Below, in pieces: positions 24,161-38,525 of a stretch of 64,000 nucleotides of DNA. Location of the stretch: contig VYZI01000029.1 of the NCBI GenBank assembly GCA_013397695.1, forward strand, positions 1,240,933 to 1,304,932, given 5' to 3'. How positions within the stretch are numbered: the stretch's first letter is position 1; each line of letters opens with the position of its first letter. A model generated the notes under the pieces. It made no database searches. It saw only the letters and a program-made list of their open reading frames with translations, and was not told the origin of the DNA. Origin of the DNA: Centropus unirufus. Taxonomy: Eukaryota; Chordata; Aves; Cuculiformes; Centropidae. The position numbers were made by a program, and so were the translations under genes.

Positions 24161-27100
24161 TCAGACACCCAGGTGAAGAACTCACTAGGAAAAGGGCCTC
24201 TGCAGCCCTAGGTGTGTTTCCACAACCAGGAGTCAGTTGGAACTCCAGTCTCATTCCCAATTTCTTACATCTGTTGGCTGAAGTAATTTGAGAAATTGTA
24301 CAGCAAGGACATATCTTTCTGTTTCAATACAGAGCTCATGTAGCTGGAACTCCTGGCTAACCACTACTAGGCCCACTGCTCTTGCTTCCCACTCTATGTA
24401 CACAACACTTTGGAGAGCAGCTCCCTGCTCTTTTGAGAAGCCCATGTACACACACACAGGTGCACTGGGTGCCCCTTACTGCTTTGTCTAAGCTGTCAGT
24501 GATGCATATCTCGATCCAGCATATTTTCTTCTATTTAGCTAATTACAAAAGTATGACATAATTAAGGCTTCATTGAAGAATCTATCTGACTGCTTTTACT
24601 TTTCTGTTAATGAAGGCAATTCCCTTATTATGCAATGATAGCTTCTTCATGATCCACAGCTTGGTGTTCTAAGTAGGGTACCCTCCCCTTTTAAAAGCCT
24701 TATACTCATCTGTATTCAAAATTAAATGATGGACTTTTTATCCAGGTACTGCCACATTAAAACTCCCATGAAACATTTATTTTTTACATCTTTTTCCTCT
24801 GCATTACACTACTTGTCTCCACTATCCAGGCTGTGAAGACAGGAAAATCCAAATACATAAAAGAACACTTATCAGCATACTCAAAGAGAAAGAATGCCCA
24901 CAAAAGAGCACTGCATATGCAGTCTTTCTTATGCCCAGACAGGCTCCAATTACTACCATTCACCATGGCGTCCTCCAGATGCAGCAGCTCAAGTGTAAAA
25001 ATGCCCATGAAATCTTCAGGAAAATTGACCATCAAAATAATACCATTTGGCAGTTATCTCAGCAGGAGCAAGGCTAACTAGCTCTCACATCCCTGTAAGA
25101 TCTTTGTGGGGCTGTATTTAGGTGTCGCTCGGCTAATGTCTTCATTTCTGAAGGCACACAGGTGATATAAATTTTATCTCTCCTCTTGTTTTCCATTCCT
25201 ACACGTTTGTGCACCACTACATTGTGTTATGGTTTTAAAGCTGAAAAGTATGCATGTGAAGAAAAGTTGCGCTTTCAGGACTTTTTTTATGCCAGATTTT
25301 GCAACGTATGCTTGGGACTGTAAGATACTTAGCTTCTTTACACACAAAGACTGAGTGCTCTTTTCACAGACAGAAAGATCTGCTTTTTTTCAGATGTCTG
25401 TCTTGGTTTCCACTCACCTCTTGAGAATGTGCGCCATCCACAGAAAGCTAAAACACTTATACCATTCAGGTAAGCAAAAAGTGCTACCCACTTTGCAGTG
25501 AGCAGGGCACATAAAAGCTTAAAAGTTTAGGGCATTTGAACGAAAGCAGAAAAGTTTCTTATATAAAAAAGTGGACTCTGGTATTTTTCCTTTCAGCTGT
25601 TTCTTACAACATCCTTTCTGAAAACAAAGGAATGAATTCCCCCCTAGCGCCACTCCCCTCCAGTTATAACTTCAGTAAGACCAGTATCCCATGAATTATA
25701 ACATGCCTGAAAAGCAAACATACTGATCTGAGTAACATTTGCACTAACTACATCCACATCTGCGTCATACCTGACACAAAAGAGCTCAGTGGCTCATCTC
25801 TTTTCCCCCAAAGCCATCTCTGGATACAAGAAATGGACAATCATTTTCTAAACCCTTCTATTTCCCAAAAGTTAAACGTGTCACTATTTTACACAGACCT
25901 TGTTGTGGTCAAATCCATTTGCTACATCTCAGGTCTTTAAACAGACTTTTACTGAGCCAAGTAATTATGACCAGTTCATTTTCTGAATGACACATTACAT
26001 CAAACGACAGAAGTCACAGGTTTCACTTTCTATCTGCTTCCTGTCTGCTTTCAGAGTAGTCATTTAATATAATTCAGATTTCTATCATTTAACCACGAAT
26101 CAGTGGTTAAGCTTGCAGTTATTAATTTTCTTTCAGAGATTTTTATCTGCTGCTTTTTGGGAAGACAAATTTATTCTCTGAACCACTATTATTTTTTTCA
26201 TTTGTCTTTGATTGTGGAATATGAATAGAATATTTAGATATACTTAATATAATTAAACCAAGCATGACTTCTAACAAATATAGGTTTCACATTTCTCTGT
26301 AGGTCTAATTATGGCCAAATACTGCAACAACAATAGAATTCAGCTGTGTATAGTGTATTTAACAACATTGCCACCAAGGTTAAAACAGATAGCCAGTACC
26401 TAGACGAGTTCCTTGTATAGGGAACACTGTGAATGTAAGAAACACATTCTTCCTTCAAAGCTGAAAGACAAATGACTCCCTCTCTCCAACACTCCCCTCA
26501 ACTTAGACAAACACTGCGTTACATGAATTCTGCCATTGCCTGCTGCAGGAGTTGAATGATTTTATAGCCAGACCACCCAGCTTAAACACAAACCTCGCTA
26601 TGGTATTTCCTGCCTTTTTCCTTTCCACAATTCATTGCTTTAAACACCAAATAAAATATAGGAAGTGCAAGTAAATGAGATCAATGGTCTCTTCTTTTTT
26701 CTTTCCTACTTTCTTTTCTGTGTTCAATCTAACGGGTTTTTTCCTTCTCTTGGTTAAAGATTTGCATTTCTCCTTGACTCTGCTCTTACTCACCAGAATC
26801 CTCCCACATTTGCTAACTTCTGAAAGCATCTGTAGTTTGAAGAATGATAGCAGCCAGTTTTTGTTATGTCTCTGAACATGCACAGAGATGCACCCAGATG
26901 CATATGATGAGCACGTTGAGAGATGTAAACAGATTTCTCAGCCACTAAGCACAAGACTGAGCGCCATTGTTGACTGTTCGTAAGACAATTCCAGCAGCTT
27001 TTTTTAAGCAGATGAACAAGAAAGTTGTAAGGAAGGAGAAAGCAAGACTGCAGGTGTTCACAGCATTTGCAGTGTAGCTGGAAGGGTGGCAAACCAATGG

Positions 27101-30100
27101 TGAGAAAATATTGATCTGTCGCAGAATGAAGAAGCTGTTGTTGCTGCTGGAACAGGGTAGGGGATAGGCAATAGGTATCATCATGCTTACAGCTGTGAGG
27201 AATAAGGACACACTAATACAGTCAGACATCTCTAAATAATTACTTTTTGAGCCTGCCTCTAGATTTTATGAAGCATGGTCCACAAACAAAACTCCACAAA
27301 TGGATGCAGTAAATTCAGGGAAAATGGTGCTCGTTATTTTGCACTATTATCATTATAAGTAAAATGAGGTAATGCCTTGATATTCCCACACAATCTGGAG
27401 TCATTGAACAGCCAGTTTCCATTTTGCTCCTGAACACCTACTAGTTAGGAGGTGACGACAGGATAGGAAGCAGTGTTTACAGTTACAAAACACATCCAGC
27501 TGTGGGGATTATTACCTTGCTAAAGCAGGTACTGCATCTTTCTACAGTAGGAAATAGGGGAAAACATAGACAAGTAACGACAGGAGTTCCCCAGGATGCA
27601 GTCTACTTTCTCCATACTTTAACATGTGCCTTCCACACAGATCCAGAGTTCTCCATCTCCTGTACTGGCTTTCCTCACGCCTTGCAGCCAAGGCTCAAGG
27701 CACGTTACGAGACACCAGCACCTTCTTATTGTAGAGCCAAAGTGGGTGAGTTGCTTCAGAGAGACTAGATGACAGGTTGAAGGCTTAACACAAATATAGG
27801 GCACCTCACACTCTAACTTCTAAATTTCTTAAGAAGTTTGGGTACACCCAAGTCCCGCGTGGCAATGTTCCAATGAGGCAGAGGTAAGGAAGAGAGAACA
27901 GCTTGACCTTACCAGTACGAGAAAGATGCCCAGGCTGCAAAGCTGGATTGTGCCACTTTCTGCAATGCTTGACTGTCCTCTAGGTGTGGGTTTTATCTTT
28001 TTTTCTCCTCCTAGAGTTGCCCCATTTACTCTAGTTCATGCCACATGGCAATTAATGCATATGTTGCTGCATTGGGGTTTGCACCTCAAAGTAGACTTTC
28101 AAGTCACTGCTGCTCTTAAGACAAACGAAGGGTATTATGAAGTTTTTTGTTTTGAATGTTTTATGCCAGTTTTTTTGATCAATATCCAGTTCTGCAAGAT
28201 CTTATTTGAAGTTGTAAGGGAGATGGTCCAGGGTCAGGAAATTAATTCTGGAGGCACCTATTGCTCAAACCTGGTCAGGTTGAATTTGGTCAGAGTTAAG
28301 ACCAAAGTTCCAAAAATAAGAAGTCTGAATGGACACTCAAGGGATCACCTAACCAGCTGGCACGAACTGCCTGCAATTCCCTTGAGGCATCAGCTTATGG
28401 ACTGGGATTTGAGGCCTTGAAGGTATGGGATATTTAGGACTTCCAAACAAGCACTTCTCTTGTCTATGATGTTTTCCTAGTGTGTGTATATCACTGTCTG
28501 TGACTGACTTATTCACAATTACTGTAGAGTTTGCTGCTTACTAGGAGCATTGCTCTGTGCAAGATCATCCCTTGGAGTCAAACCAAAGTTGTCTAAATCC
28601 AACTACTTTTTCAAATTAACTGGTAATATGTTGAAACCATAGAGAGCTCTATGACTAGAGCTCACAGCTTGAGCTTATGCACAGAAGAAGATTTGCTTTT
28701 AATCATCCAAGAGGAAGCAAGGCATGGCAGGTACACTCTGCCCTCTGGGTTTATCAGTAAGGCAGAGGTGAGACAACGCATAAATGTACTGCAGGCAATC
28801 ATCACCCAAAATACACTGAATTTGAAAGGGCTAATAACACTTGATGATGTGACTTTCAAAATTCTTTACTTCCTTTAATTATCCTCACTTCTTTACCCTC
28901 TTAGCCCTAGAACTATTTGGAGAATTATCAATGAGAAGTTCCTATGATCTCACATTGGCCTCACCCTGCCTATTTAACCAGCTTAACCTCCACTCCTCCA
29001 GCAGTTCATCACTTTCTCATACTCCCTAGACTGAACATTTCAAGAGGTGAGAGAAAATCAAAGGGTGTGCCCATCATGAACAAGATGGAAACATCTCCCT
29101 GTCTCATTTTAGTGACTACTCCTGACACCTGGGAGAGTGAATGAGGTATACAAATTTTGCTTTCCTTCTGCAGAAGACAGGCCATTCTTCCATAGGGGTC
29201 AGGGAAGTGTGGACAGCAGTCAAACAACCAAAGGAAGCAGGGACCACAGTGTAGCAAAGTAGCTGACCAAATTCATGTCAGGTTGCAATTCAAAGCACAC
29301 CAGGCATTATGCTGTACAGTTTTGATAATGTACTTTATCAATTGCATCTGACATCATTCAAACTGAACTCTCTTCCTTTGAACTTCCCTCTCCCCCTTAA
29401 CCAACAACTTTCAAAGCTCCCTGTCTCCCCCTCAGTTTTTCAACACCCTAAGAAATGAACACAGCTCTCACCTGTGACTTTTTGACCAGTTCCTTCAACA
29501 GACTGCTCTTTCATAGGCTGACGCTCACAGGCTATTCACTACCCCTTAGATAACATCTACTTCCTCGAGTTCACCAACAGCTGGCTGGAAAAGAGGAGAC
29601 AAACTTAGGCGAAGATCCTTATTTCTCACTAAATTAGTCTTTTTAGTATGTACAATGTTTTCTTTTAAAAGAAAATGAAAATATCTTTCAACAAAAAATT
29701 AACCACCAGTACCAGGGACTGGCTGATGAAAGCATCTCTAAAGCATGCAGAGATCTGGACTAACAGGTCTGAGTGAACTACCAACTTATTCATGTAGGTG
29801 CACTGATCACCACTGTGTACACTACATCACCAAAGAGGACGACATCAGAAAAAAGAGAAGGGGTCAATGTTTTGGAACCTGTCAGGCTGTTTCAACTAAC
29901 ACCTTATCCTTGTACCCCAAAAGTGTGTTCCTTACCTTTGTTTACTTATAATTAGTGATTATGGATACAAATCTAGCCTAGTATAAATTTTGAATAGCAA
30001 TGAAGGAAACTAAGCCTCTAAAATAATACATACTTGTGTCAGTCCAAGCCTGGGCTTCAGATGTTGAACATATATCACTGGAATAAATAAATCCTTTTCA

Positions 30101-30739
30101 GAAAAAATGTTAGATGTTACGTTCAACTAGAAAGAAAGCTTTGTTTTGGCTTCTCAAAATGCTGAAATTCAGCTTGTGGTACTCTACCCCTGACAACCAT
30201 CCCCTTGTACCCATTTAAATGATGACATTTCAGAAAAGTAATCCTGCATAACTGCAATTAACGTGCTTGTATTTTCTTTTGGCTTGCTTATTTCTATTAC
30301 ATGGGCCAATGTATTCTAAGTAAAACCATGTAACTCACAGGAAAATTTCACATTGTGTGTAATGGCTTAAAAAGCCCCAAACCATTAATGAGCAGAAAAT
30401 TACAGCCATGTTCCATATTTTTTGAAATTCAAATAGAATCCTGTTTAGGTTGAGTTCTGACTCATAAGCTCGGCAAAGTCAGCTATTGCCCAGTTACTCA
30501 GTTACAGTTTTAGCAATATTTCCAGACATTTAATGAGTTTTCAATTTTTTCTGTTTTTCTGCTATTTATGCTTATGTTTGGGGCATATGCCCCTAGACTA
30601 CTATGGGTAAAACATAAACATCACTCGTGGGATTATGCTGCTACAGAGGGTATTAAGAAGTTTCCAGTACACACACTGGAAAAAATCTGCTTCAGGGTGG
30701 ATTGGTACAACCTCAGTTGCCAAAGGTCCCATATGAGTG

Positions 30740-30742
<3 letters not shown>

Positions 30743-30774
<32 letters not shown>
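30743..30774. repeat. (AC)16 microsatellite
   Basis: Sixteen uninterrupted AC units. It produces three spurious open frames of repeated Thr-His or Cys-Val. It lies about 450 bp past the inferred SYNE1 3' end. Confidence 0.95.
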
Positions 30775-30779
<5 letters not shown>

Positions 30780-31224
30780 ACACATGGTGAGAATAAAAAA
30801 ATAAACTTCAGTCAGCATCTGGAGACAAAAACCCTGAAATGACCAATCATCAATTCAAAACAAGGACAGCTTTCAATACTAGCACAACTTCTAATGTGAT
30901 ACTTTCCCAGGTATTTTGCTAATTGTCAAGTTTTCCAGATCTTACTCAAACACCAACCTAATACCTTCAAATTGTTACAGCATTTTTAATTCTCTTTATA
31001 AGTGCAGCATATATACATCTTCTAATTTTTTATACCATACATATCTCATTCTAAACTTAGAGGCTTCCATAGTTGTCATTAAAAAGCACGTAGACAAAAT
31101 ATTTTATGGTATCTATAATAAATGCGAAGAAATAATACAAACAAAACTTGGCTTAGCAAACTGTACATACATAAATATGTTCTTTGTTTTTCAACTTGAC
31201 ATTCAATATTTTTCCTCATAAAAC

Positions 31225-31835
31225 CATTTATGATCCTAATTTATTACATCCATTTTTTAAACCTTAAAAAAGTGCTTCTGAGATTTACACTTTGTGCATC
31301 CAAAGCAAAAGTTAGAACACCATGCCCAAAACAGAAACCACAGGGAATAATACATTGCCATACAAGATCCTTTAAAATTCTATGTTACAAATGCTCTAAA
31401 ATTTCTTTAGCATTGGTTATTTCGTATACTGTAGATACTGAGAGGGTATTTAACAAAGACTGGCTAACAGCTCATTTTAGAGCAGCACACAGGAGAGGAT
31501 CTACAGTACCAAGTCCTTGGCTATGCATAGTAAAGGGCAATGGCCTGGATATAAAGTGGCTAAAATTTCCAGAATACTGGACAGAAGGACATTTTCCTCA
31601 CATGCATCACATCCTCCTTAGTACCCAGGGTGTGAGTACTGAAATTACGCTACTCAGCTAAAACATTGTGCAGTTTGATATTGATGTACTGATATGTTAC
31701 CAGCTGAGTATCAGCAGAGAATTACATGGACGCAGGGGAGGCTACACAGGTAAGTAAAGTTACCCCACTGAATGCTGTCACCCTTTAAAACCACTCTGCC
31801 TCCCTGCAGGTCACCCACTGTCTCACGGGTCTCCT
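31225..31835 (-). other. SYNE1: SYNE1 3' UTR (inferred extent)
   Basis: From the KASH stop to a minus-strand AATAAA at 31240-31245. The end is a guess: other AATAAA hexamers farther downstream, such as the one around 24776-24781, could give longer forms. Plus-strand frames at 30916-31221 and 31230-31661 are regarded as noise. Confidence 0.45.
31240..31245 (-). terminator. SYNE1: Candidate SYNE1 poly(A) signal
   Basis: AATAAA on the minus strand, about 595 nt after the stop codon. It is the first canonical hexamer I found after the stop. Use is not shown. Confidence 0.4.
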
Positions 31836-32076
31836 TTATAATGGAGGTGGACCATTCATGTATTTTAGCATGGGGTGGAAAGAACGGGCAAAGTTGTTAG
31901 CCATAGTACAGCTGTAGTCCTCCTCAGTCATTGGCACCAGGCAAGCCAGCCCGATCAGGAGCAGTAAGAGGAGCTGAAGTGGCAGAGCAGCTCTGAGGAC
32001 TCTGAGGAAGAAGGACAGGCGCCGCCACGCCGGCCTGGCCTCAGAAAGGGAGGAACCTGAGCCACCTCTTGTGGAC
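31836..32076 (-). CDS. SYNE1: SYNE1 exon 17: KASH domain and stop
   Basis: The acceptor is ttctcag (32077-32083). One base completes Arg, then 79 residues (866-944) and TAA at 31836-31838. A Ser/Gly-rich stretch is followed by a basic FFLRVLRAAL segment, a hydrophobic membrane helix (LPLQLLLLLLIGLACLVPM) and a lumenal peptide ending in PPPL, the motif that inserts into the SUN trimer. The Cys in DYSC lies 23 residues before the last Leu, the position known to form a disulfide with SUN1/2. The lumenal part differs from my recollection of human only by substitutions (TEEDYSCTMAN for SEEDYSCALSN). This anchors nesprin-1 in the outer nuclear membrane. Confidence 0.97.
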
Positions 32077-35000
32077 CTGAGAAAAGAGGATTGGCAGGTG
32101 AATACACTAAAACATTTCTGCAGCAGAGGGTGCCTTTGGGCACTCAGCCTTCCCTGAAGGCTGGTTTACAATCGTACAGACTTTGATCAACAACCGTAGA
32201 GGTATTTTTCACTGAACATGCTATTACCCCAGCACTCTTGAGAGACTCTGTAGTTCTAGACTGTGTAGGAAAACACTTTTGGGCTTTCCCACAGCCTCTT
32301 TGTTAATTATAGGGAAGGGTTTCCACTTGAAGCACTGTGCTGTAGAGAAGGGGAAAATGATTCTATGAAAATAAAAGGTGGGCCATGCCTGTCACATGTG
32401 TTCAATGCACATTATCTAAAAATGAAGCCTCTTCATTTAAAATGGCAGGTGCATTTGGCTTGCAGAATTTTCTGCTTTCATTTTTGTATATAACTACCCA
32501 CAAGGGTATAATACATTCAGATTCAGATATATTTATCTTCAGTTAATGAGTACACCAATATGCAGGCAATGGGGACTAATTTTCTACAAAGTACTTTGCA
32601 TTTTGAATCTTGCACTGAATCAGCAGTTAAAATATATTTGCTAAACTGACTTGATACCACCACTTTCCAAGTGATGTTTTTCCCTTGTGTCTATAGATCT
32701 GACTTGAAATGGGACATATCTATCACATATACATTGGAGATGAAGAACTAACACAAACATTTCCAAAGGAACACTTCAAATTAAATGCAGAAATCTGAAC
32801 TCTTTTTAATGAAGGATAAAGACATTTTCCTTTTTGACTGAAACTGTCAGAGATCTCATGTAGGGAAGACAGGTTTTGAGGTAAATGGATGACCGAAAAC
32901 ATTGATTATGCAAGTTAAAATCTGAGTCCCAGGTATTTTAACACTAGCCGAAAATGGAAGAACCTAGAACCATCAAATAATGTGCTTCAAGAACTCTTCC
33001 ATTAAGACATTAGACCATTAATTTTGTCTGAGACACATTGGTAAAAAAAATCTGTGTGGCTGCTATAACTATGAGGTCCCAGAAAATCTATGGCTTGCTG
33101 TATATTGTTTAGAGTATAAGAGATAAAAATGCTTATAAAGATGAATGTAGTCTCAACTCAAAGATTAGGGAGATCAGGCTAAGATTAAATGCTCCTCAGT
33201 AAAGCAAATAGGTGGCAATGGTTCTGTAGTGTTCCCTTGCCTCTTCCTTGTCCTTATAATCCTGTTTCCCAGATAAATCTGAATCTGCACAAGGAAGCAT
33301 GCAAAAAAGCAAAATATCACCTTCAAAACTATGCCAAGCTTGGCAATGGTACCCTTCCCACACATTCAGCAACAAATTCTTTCTATACTTGATATTATTT
33401 TTAATGTCTTGTCTGTATGTGTGTGTCATCCCACTATGAAGATTTCAAGAAAACCAGGTAGATTTGGTAAAGTTTAGATGAGCAACAGATAGATAAACAC
33501 TCAGGTATGCTAAATGATTAACTTGACCTAACTATTCCAGGAAGTAGCGATGATCAAAACATCAGATCACATGTTGTTTGAATCCACCTTATTGTAGCCT
33601 GGATGGAAAGCTATTTATCACAGTATGTAACATCATGTATTATAAAGAACATATTGAAAGGATATGGAAGATTTAACAACATCAGAGCATTCCATATTAA
33701 AGTTCAATTAGATCAGGACTTCTACCCAAGAATGCCAAGATAGAAAGTTAATGGACTGAGGTAGGAACAAAGGGAACAAGTAGTGCTTAATTACCTTCCA
33801 AGCATTTGATTGCTCAGTCTACTTATTTACAGGGCTCTCATTGTACAAATGTTGTTAATCCCAATCAAAAAGGCCACATTTCTGCAGCCGGTAACCACTG
33901 TTTCATAACAAGCAAAATCTGAATTTTCTTCATTGACTCAGAGTTACTTTGGGGCAACACTGGTTATAAGGAGGAGAATTTCTGAAAAGCAGTATCAAAA
34001 GGGAGTGGTCAAGGTTAGCATCTAGTTTTCCTCTTCCTTTCGTATGGCTTTATTAGCACAATCCAGCACTTTTTGCTTTGTGTTTTTTCCAAAAACCCCC
34101 TGACCACCAACAAAAAAAAAGCAACCAAAGAAAGAATTAAAAGAGTGGAATGTGTAAGCTGCATGGTGGAACTCAACAAGGAACACAAATAGTTTCTAAT
34201 ACTGCATGGAAACAATTAAACAAGCAAATAACAAGACATTTTCAAAATATCTTCAGAGGAGGAGCTCTAAAAAGTTCAAGTGCTGTATTGTCTGTGTTCA
34301 TTGTAGATATGCCGCTGTCATCTTCATAATTGGCTGAAAAATGGCTCAACTTAGAGTATTTAATGGATACAGTAAGCAGAGATGCTTAAAAAGATACATT
34401 GTTAACAAAAAAGGCTCGCTATTCCTAAGGGCCAGAATTTCCATTTATTGCAGGGGGAGAAGGGAAAGGTGAAGTACCCTATCTCTTTAGTTACCATTAC
34501 TTTGATAGTTTGTAATGCCAGTGAAATTGTTACTCTTCCCTAAGCATTTCAAGAGAGGAGAAGCTAATTTACCAGGGTACAGATAGAAAGGGCAAAGAGA
34601 ACTTTAATTTCAGCTCAGACAAGTACTTTCTTTTAAAGGTGACTGATTTTTTATATCTTTTTTTGGTCAGGGAAAAAATTGTTGAAGTATGTATCTGTAT
34701 TGCAGTAAACATCTGAAAGTTCAGAAAAGAAGAAGAATTTATCATTGAAGCAAAGCTGATCGGAATAAATAGAATTTAATGGAGAAGCGATTCATGGAAT
34801 GCAGACAGCAGTCTTACTTTGAAAGAGGCACTGCTGGGCTAGTAGGATGTTATTACTGGAGTTAATCAAGGATGAGCCTTGATTTAATATCTTCATGGAA
34901 AGACTATGGCACAAAATATAAGAACAATTTTCACCTGTATTATGACAGAAGTTAGAAATCTTTGCAAATGCAAAATAGGATTAGCCTCTTGCACAGAGAA

Positions 35001-38000
35001 AAAGTGGATGAATCTGACAAGTTTAAGAAGCAGCTCAAGGAATTTAAAATTAGAGCACATAAGCTAGCAATAAAAACTTCTGCTACACATTTGGTAGTCC
35101 ACACTCTGAAGATAATGAAGAGAATCTAGAGCTGCTTGACACAAAAAATAAAGTGGCTTGTGAATAGCTGTGAAAAAGGACAAAAGAAATTTTACAATAT
35201 GCTTCAGTTCAAGACTTCCAGAAGAGAAAAGATTTTCTAAATAATGTTCTGCAAGGCACTAAGATCTCACTTGGAGAAGTTTTCACCATTTAGGTTAACA
35301 TACTTCTGAAAGACAAATTCAAATTTATACATGCTTAAAGGAGTAAAAAAATGGAGTATTTCTCCCATGAAGGAAACAGAGCAGAGCCTACCACTACAAA
35401 AACTGAGAGATACTAAAACTGTCCTTTTTAAAACAGTGCAGAAGAGGAAGAAGAGTGAACAGCTGATAAAGTAAAAGGGATAATGCTAGCCTCAACCCAA
35501 ATTACAACATCTAACTATGGCTATATTCAAGGTGGAAATTATTGCGCTTCTAGATAATCAGATAAATTTAAGGATGACCTTCCAATAGACTTTTGGCTCC
35601 CGTTGATACCAATTTCTTAAAACGGCGTTTCCTAGAGTTATGAAGGTATGATGCTCTGCCCACAAAAGCAGACATTGACTCCCGTGGGTGGCCGAAGAGA
35701 CTCTCTAGGAACAACCTTGTTTGGTAGCATTCTGACTTTGATTCTCTCCCTAGCGCTCATCATCACATCACACCAACCTCTGAGTTGGTTTAGACTGTAA
35801 AGAAGATTAATTGGTCCATTTCAAAGGCAGTTAAATATAAAGTTTGAGTAACGAGCACTAAGGAAGAGTATGGGATAAAACTGGGAGAACTACAGCAAAC
35901 CAAGCCCACACCTCATTTTTGAGCTACTGTGTGGCAATGACTGCCATTTTGTGACCAAAGGCACAGAGAGCCCTGTCGCCTGGTCGTCTGGGGAGAACAG
36001 GAAATGAAGCTAGGCACTGTGGCACCAATACTTGAATAGAGCTGCTCAAGAGAGACAATGTAAACACCCCTGAGCACATTGAACTACTATTTTAATCTTT
36101 TTAACATGTTAATCACTTAAAAAATATCCAGAGGCACATATCCAGGTATACATTTATGGCAGCTCTATTAAACCAATGAAGAGGATTTGCTTCTTGGATT
36201 TGCTTTTCCCACTTAGCACACAATTACTAGTACGTCTTGAATGAGCCTTTAATTAAATCCATGATGTAATGCCTAGTTTAAGCTTGTAACTTGCTCAGCA
36301 TCACACTGTGTATGCTTGTGTTTTTGCTGTGATAATGGAGAAAGCAAAATGGTATCACACTTTCTATATACAAAACATAGCCCTTATAATTTTTAAATGA
36401 ACTTTTCTTCACAACCTCCTATGTGACAAACCTTTTAAAATTGACTTTCGTCCTCCTGTATACTAAACTCTAACAGGATTTGCTGATCCAGTGCAAGATC
36501 AAACACAAAGTACTCTGATCAGAGGCATGTCAAAATATTAGAGAACAGTGACAGCTTGTACTGCTTTATCAGTTAAAACCACATTATACATCAACCACAA
36601 CCTGTCTGGCTTGCGCATTTGATTAAGTTTCCCATTCAGCAGTGACTCATTCGTATTCCATGCTTGTCTGAATGACAAATTGAACATTGTATTGTAATGC
36701 TACAAGATGTGTTAATAAACAGTGCTGAAAAGACTTGATCTAAAAGGTGCCGCACCAATGCGAATGCTAGAACAGAGGCTGATCTCAAAGCTGCAAAGCA
36801 CTGCTAGCTGTTCTTTGAGCCAGCTGCTCACACCTACAACCAGAAGCCTGCTTAAATGGTTGGCAGAAGTGGTCTGACCATACAGGAGAGTGGAATAGCA
36901 CACACGGTATGTTTCTTGAATACAGAGTTGCTAGTGCAAGCATGCTCATCTGCTGAAGACATCTGCCGTTTGTCCTAGCTGTTAATGGCTAGAGAGTAAA
37001 ACCCCACTTTTTCCCTTTTCCCATTTCCTATAAGAAATAAAGTGCCGAGCTTCATAGCAGATTGGAGTTGGAAAAATTAGTTATCTTTCTCCATCAGATG
37101 GATAGATGGAGTGTAAATACGTCACCTATTTTCTACATGGCTTCTTTATGTTTCAAAGAAAAAAATAAATCCCAAAATATAAGTCAATTTCTTAGTGTCA
37201 GTAGATGCAATGAAAGATACTCTACCTGTTCTCCCTCCTATGGTTCTGCAACTATGCCAGTTTACTCAGTCAATAACTCCACTAATAGAGCAAACTTTTT
37301 TTAAAGAAGTGTTTATGAGAATAATCTTACTGAATAAAGCCTCGATTTTGCTCATGAAAAAAGATAATACTCAAGGTATATTTTGTCTGCTTGTTTATTT
37401 CTGAATCATTGTATTAAATCTAGTGTTGCCTTCTTTCCAACATGAAATCTTTAGCTTTAACAGGACCTATTAAAAAATGAACTAGTTCATTTTCGGTATA
37501 TATAGAATAAATGAGATTTAGGACTTAACAATATGAATAAATATATTTTTGTCATACTTTGATTAGGAGTTGTAGGTGTTGCAATGCATAATATGCTGAA
37601 TTAATAACAAACTTCCTTTTTATACAAATTGTCCTACTCATTTACTTTTTCTTTAAACTTCATACCTCTAGAGGCTAGTGAACTGATCAGTGAAAGAGTG
37701 AAGGTACACACATCACACTGACAAGAACAAAGAATGCCGAAGCACTGTTAGCTGCAGAGATGACAAGTTGCTGGAGACAAGGTGGAAAGAAAAAAGCTGT
37801 AGCAGCAAGCCTGCTCTCTACCGGTCAGACAGAGATGGGGCAGTGCTGCTCCCAGAGCAATACATGGATGCAAACACTTGGCAAAAGTCATGGCAATGTT
37901 AGCACGTTCTATTGCAATTGCATTTGGAGGGGAGATAGAGACCCCCAAGTCTCAAGATTCTCAAATTCTTGACTTTAAAGTTTGAATCATAAGTATTGAA

Positions 38001-38525
38001 AACCCACAGGCTGAACAAAACACTTCAGTGAGGGATGCTGAAAGAAAGAAAAGGATGCTTGTATGTCTTGTCCAGATCTGTGAGTTTTGTGCATTCTAGA
38101 ATATGGTATTGGCCTATTAACTGCCTTAATTTAATATCTAGATGTAAAGAGGATGATAAAAAGTGTTTGCCATGAACCTACTGGCATTTCTCTTTCATCA
38201 TGCCAAAATAAAACAATTATTAAATATCATGAGTGCAAACACACAATCACCCCAATAAGGCACACGAAAAACACATACTGATTAAATGACATTCCTGTGA
38301 AGCAAAAGCTGTAGATCTTAAAGGATCACCCGGTATTTCTCTTTAACAAAGAATTTGAAGTAATTGAGAGCCCCTTTTGCCAAACTATAAACAAAAGGGA
38401 AGTCTTCCTTTGTTTAAGTCCTGGCCACCTGACAGAGTCAGTGCGGATGGAGAGGAATCACGGCCAATTTCCATCATCCTCTTGGGGTTCTAGAACAGAG
38501 TGCGGAAACCAGGAGAATAAGGTAC
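32077..38525 (-). other. SYNE1: SYNE1 intron 16
   Basis: A 6.4-kb intron separating the KASH exon from the 59-nt exon. No other exon was recognised. A stretch around 34820-35110 has a faint resemblance to degraded retroelement sequence but cannot be assigned. Confidence 0.85.

Larger units (their letters stand above)
22376..31224. other. Intergenic region between convergent ESR1 and SYNE1
   Basis: About 8.8 kb. It contains one CR1 fragment (23840-24160), a (CA)n(TA)n tract at 22981-23007 and an (AC)16 tract at 30743-30774. The longest open frames (27926-28420, 164 codons, and several under 100) show no recognised domain, no codon pattern shared between strands and no flanking splice or promoter logic. 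I see no gene here. Confidence 0.7.

Noticed and set aside
24251..24491. Overlapping open frames on both strands next to a CR1 fragment
   Set aside because: I could not match them to any element or protein; probably degraded repeat or chance.
27926..28420. 164-codon open frame on + in the intergenic region
   Set aside because: No recognised domain, odd composition, no conserved motif, and no promoter or splice context; consistent with a chance open frame in a 64-kb AT-rich window.
34820..35110. Faint retroelement-like stretch in SYNE1 intron 16
   Set aside because: Similarity to CR1 blocks is too weak and discontinuous to support an annotation by eye.
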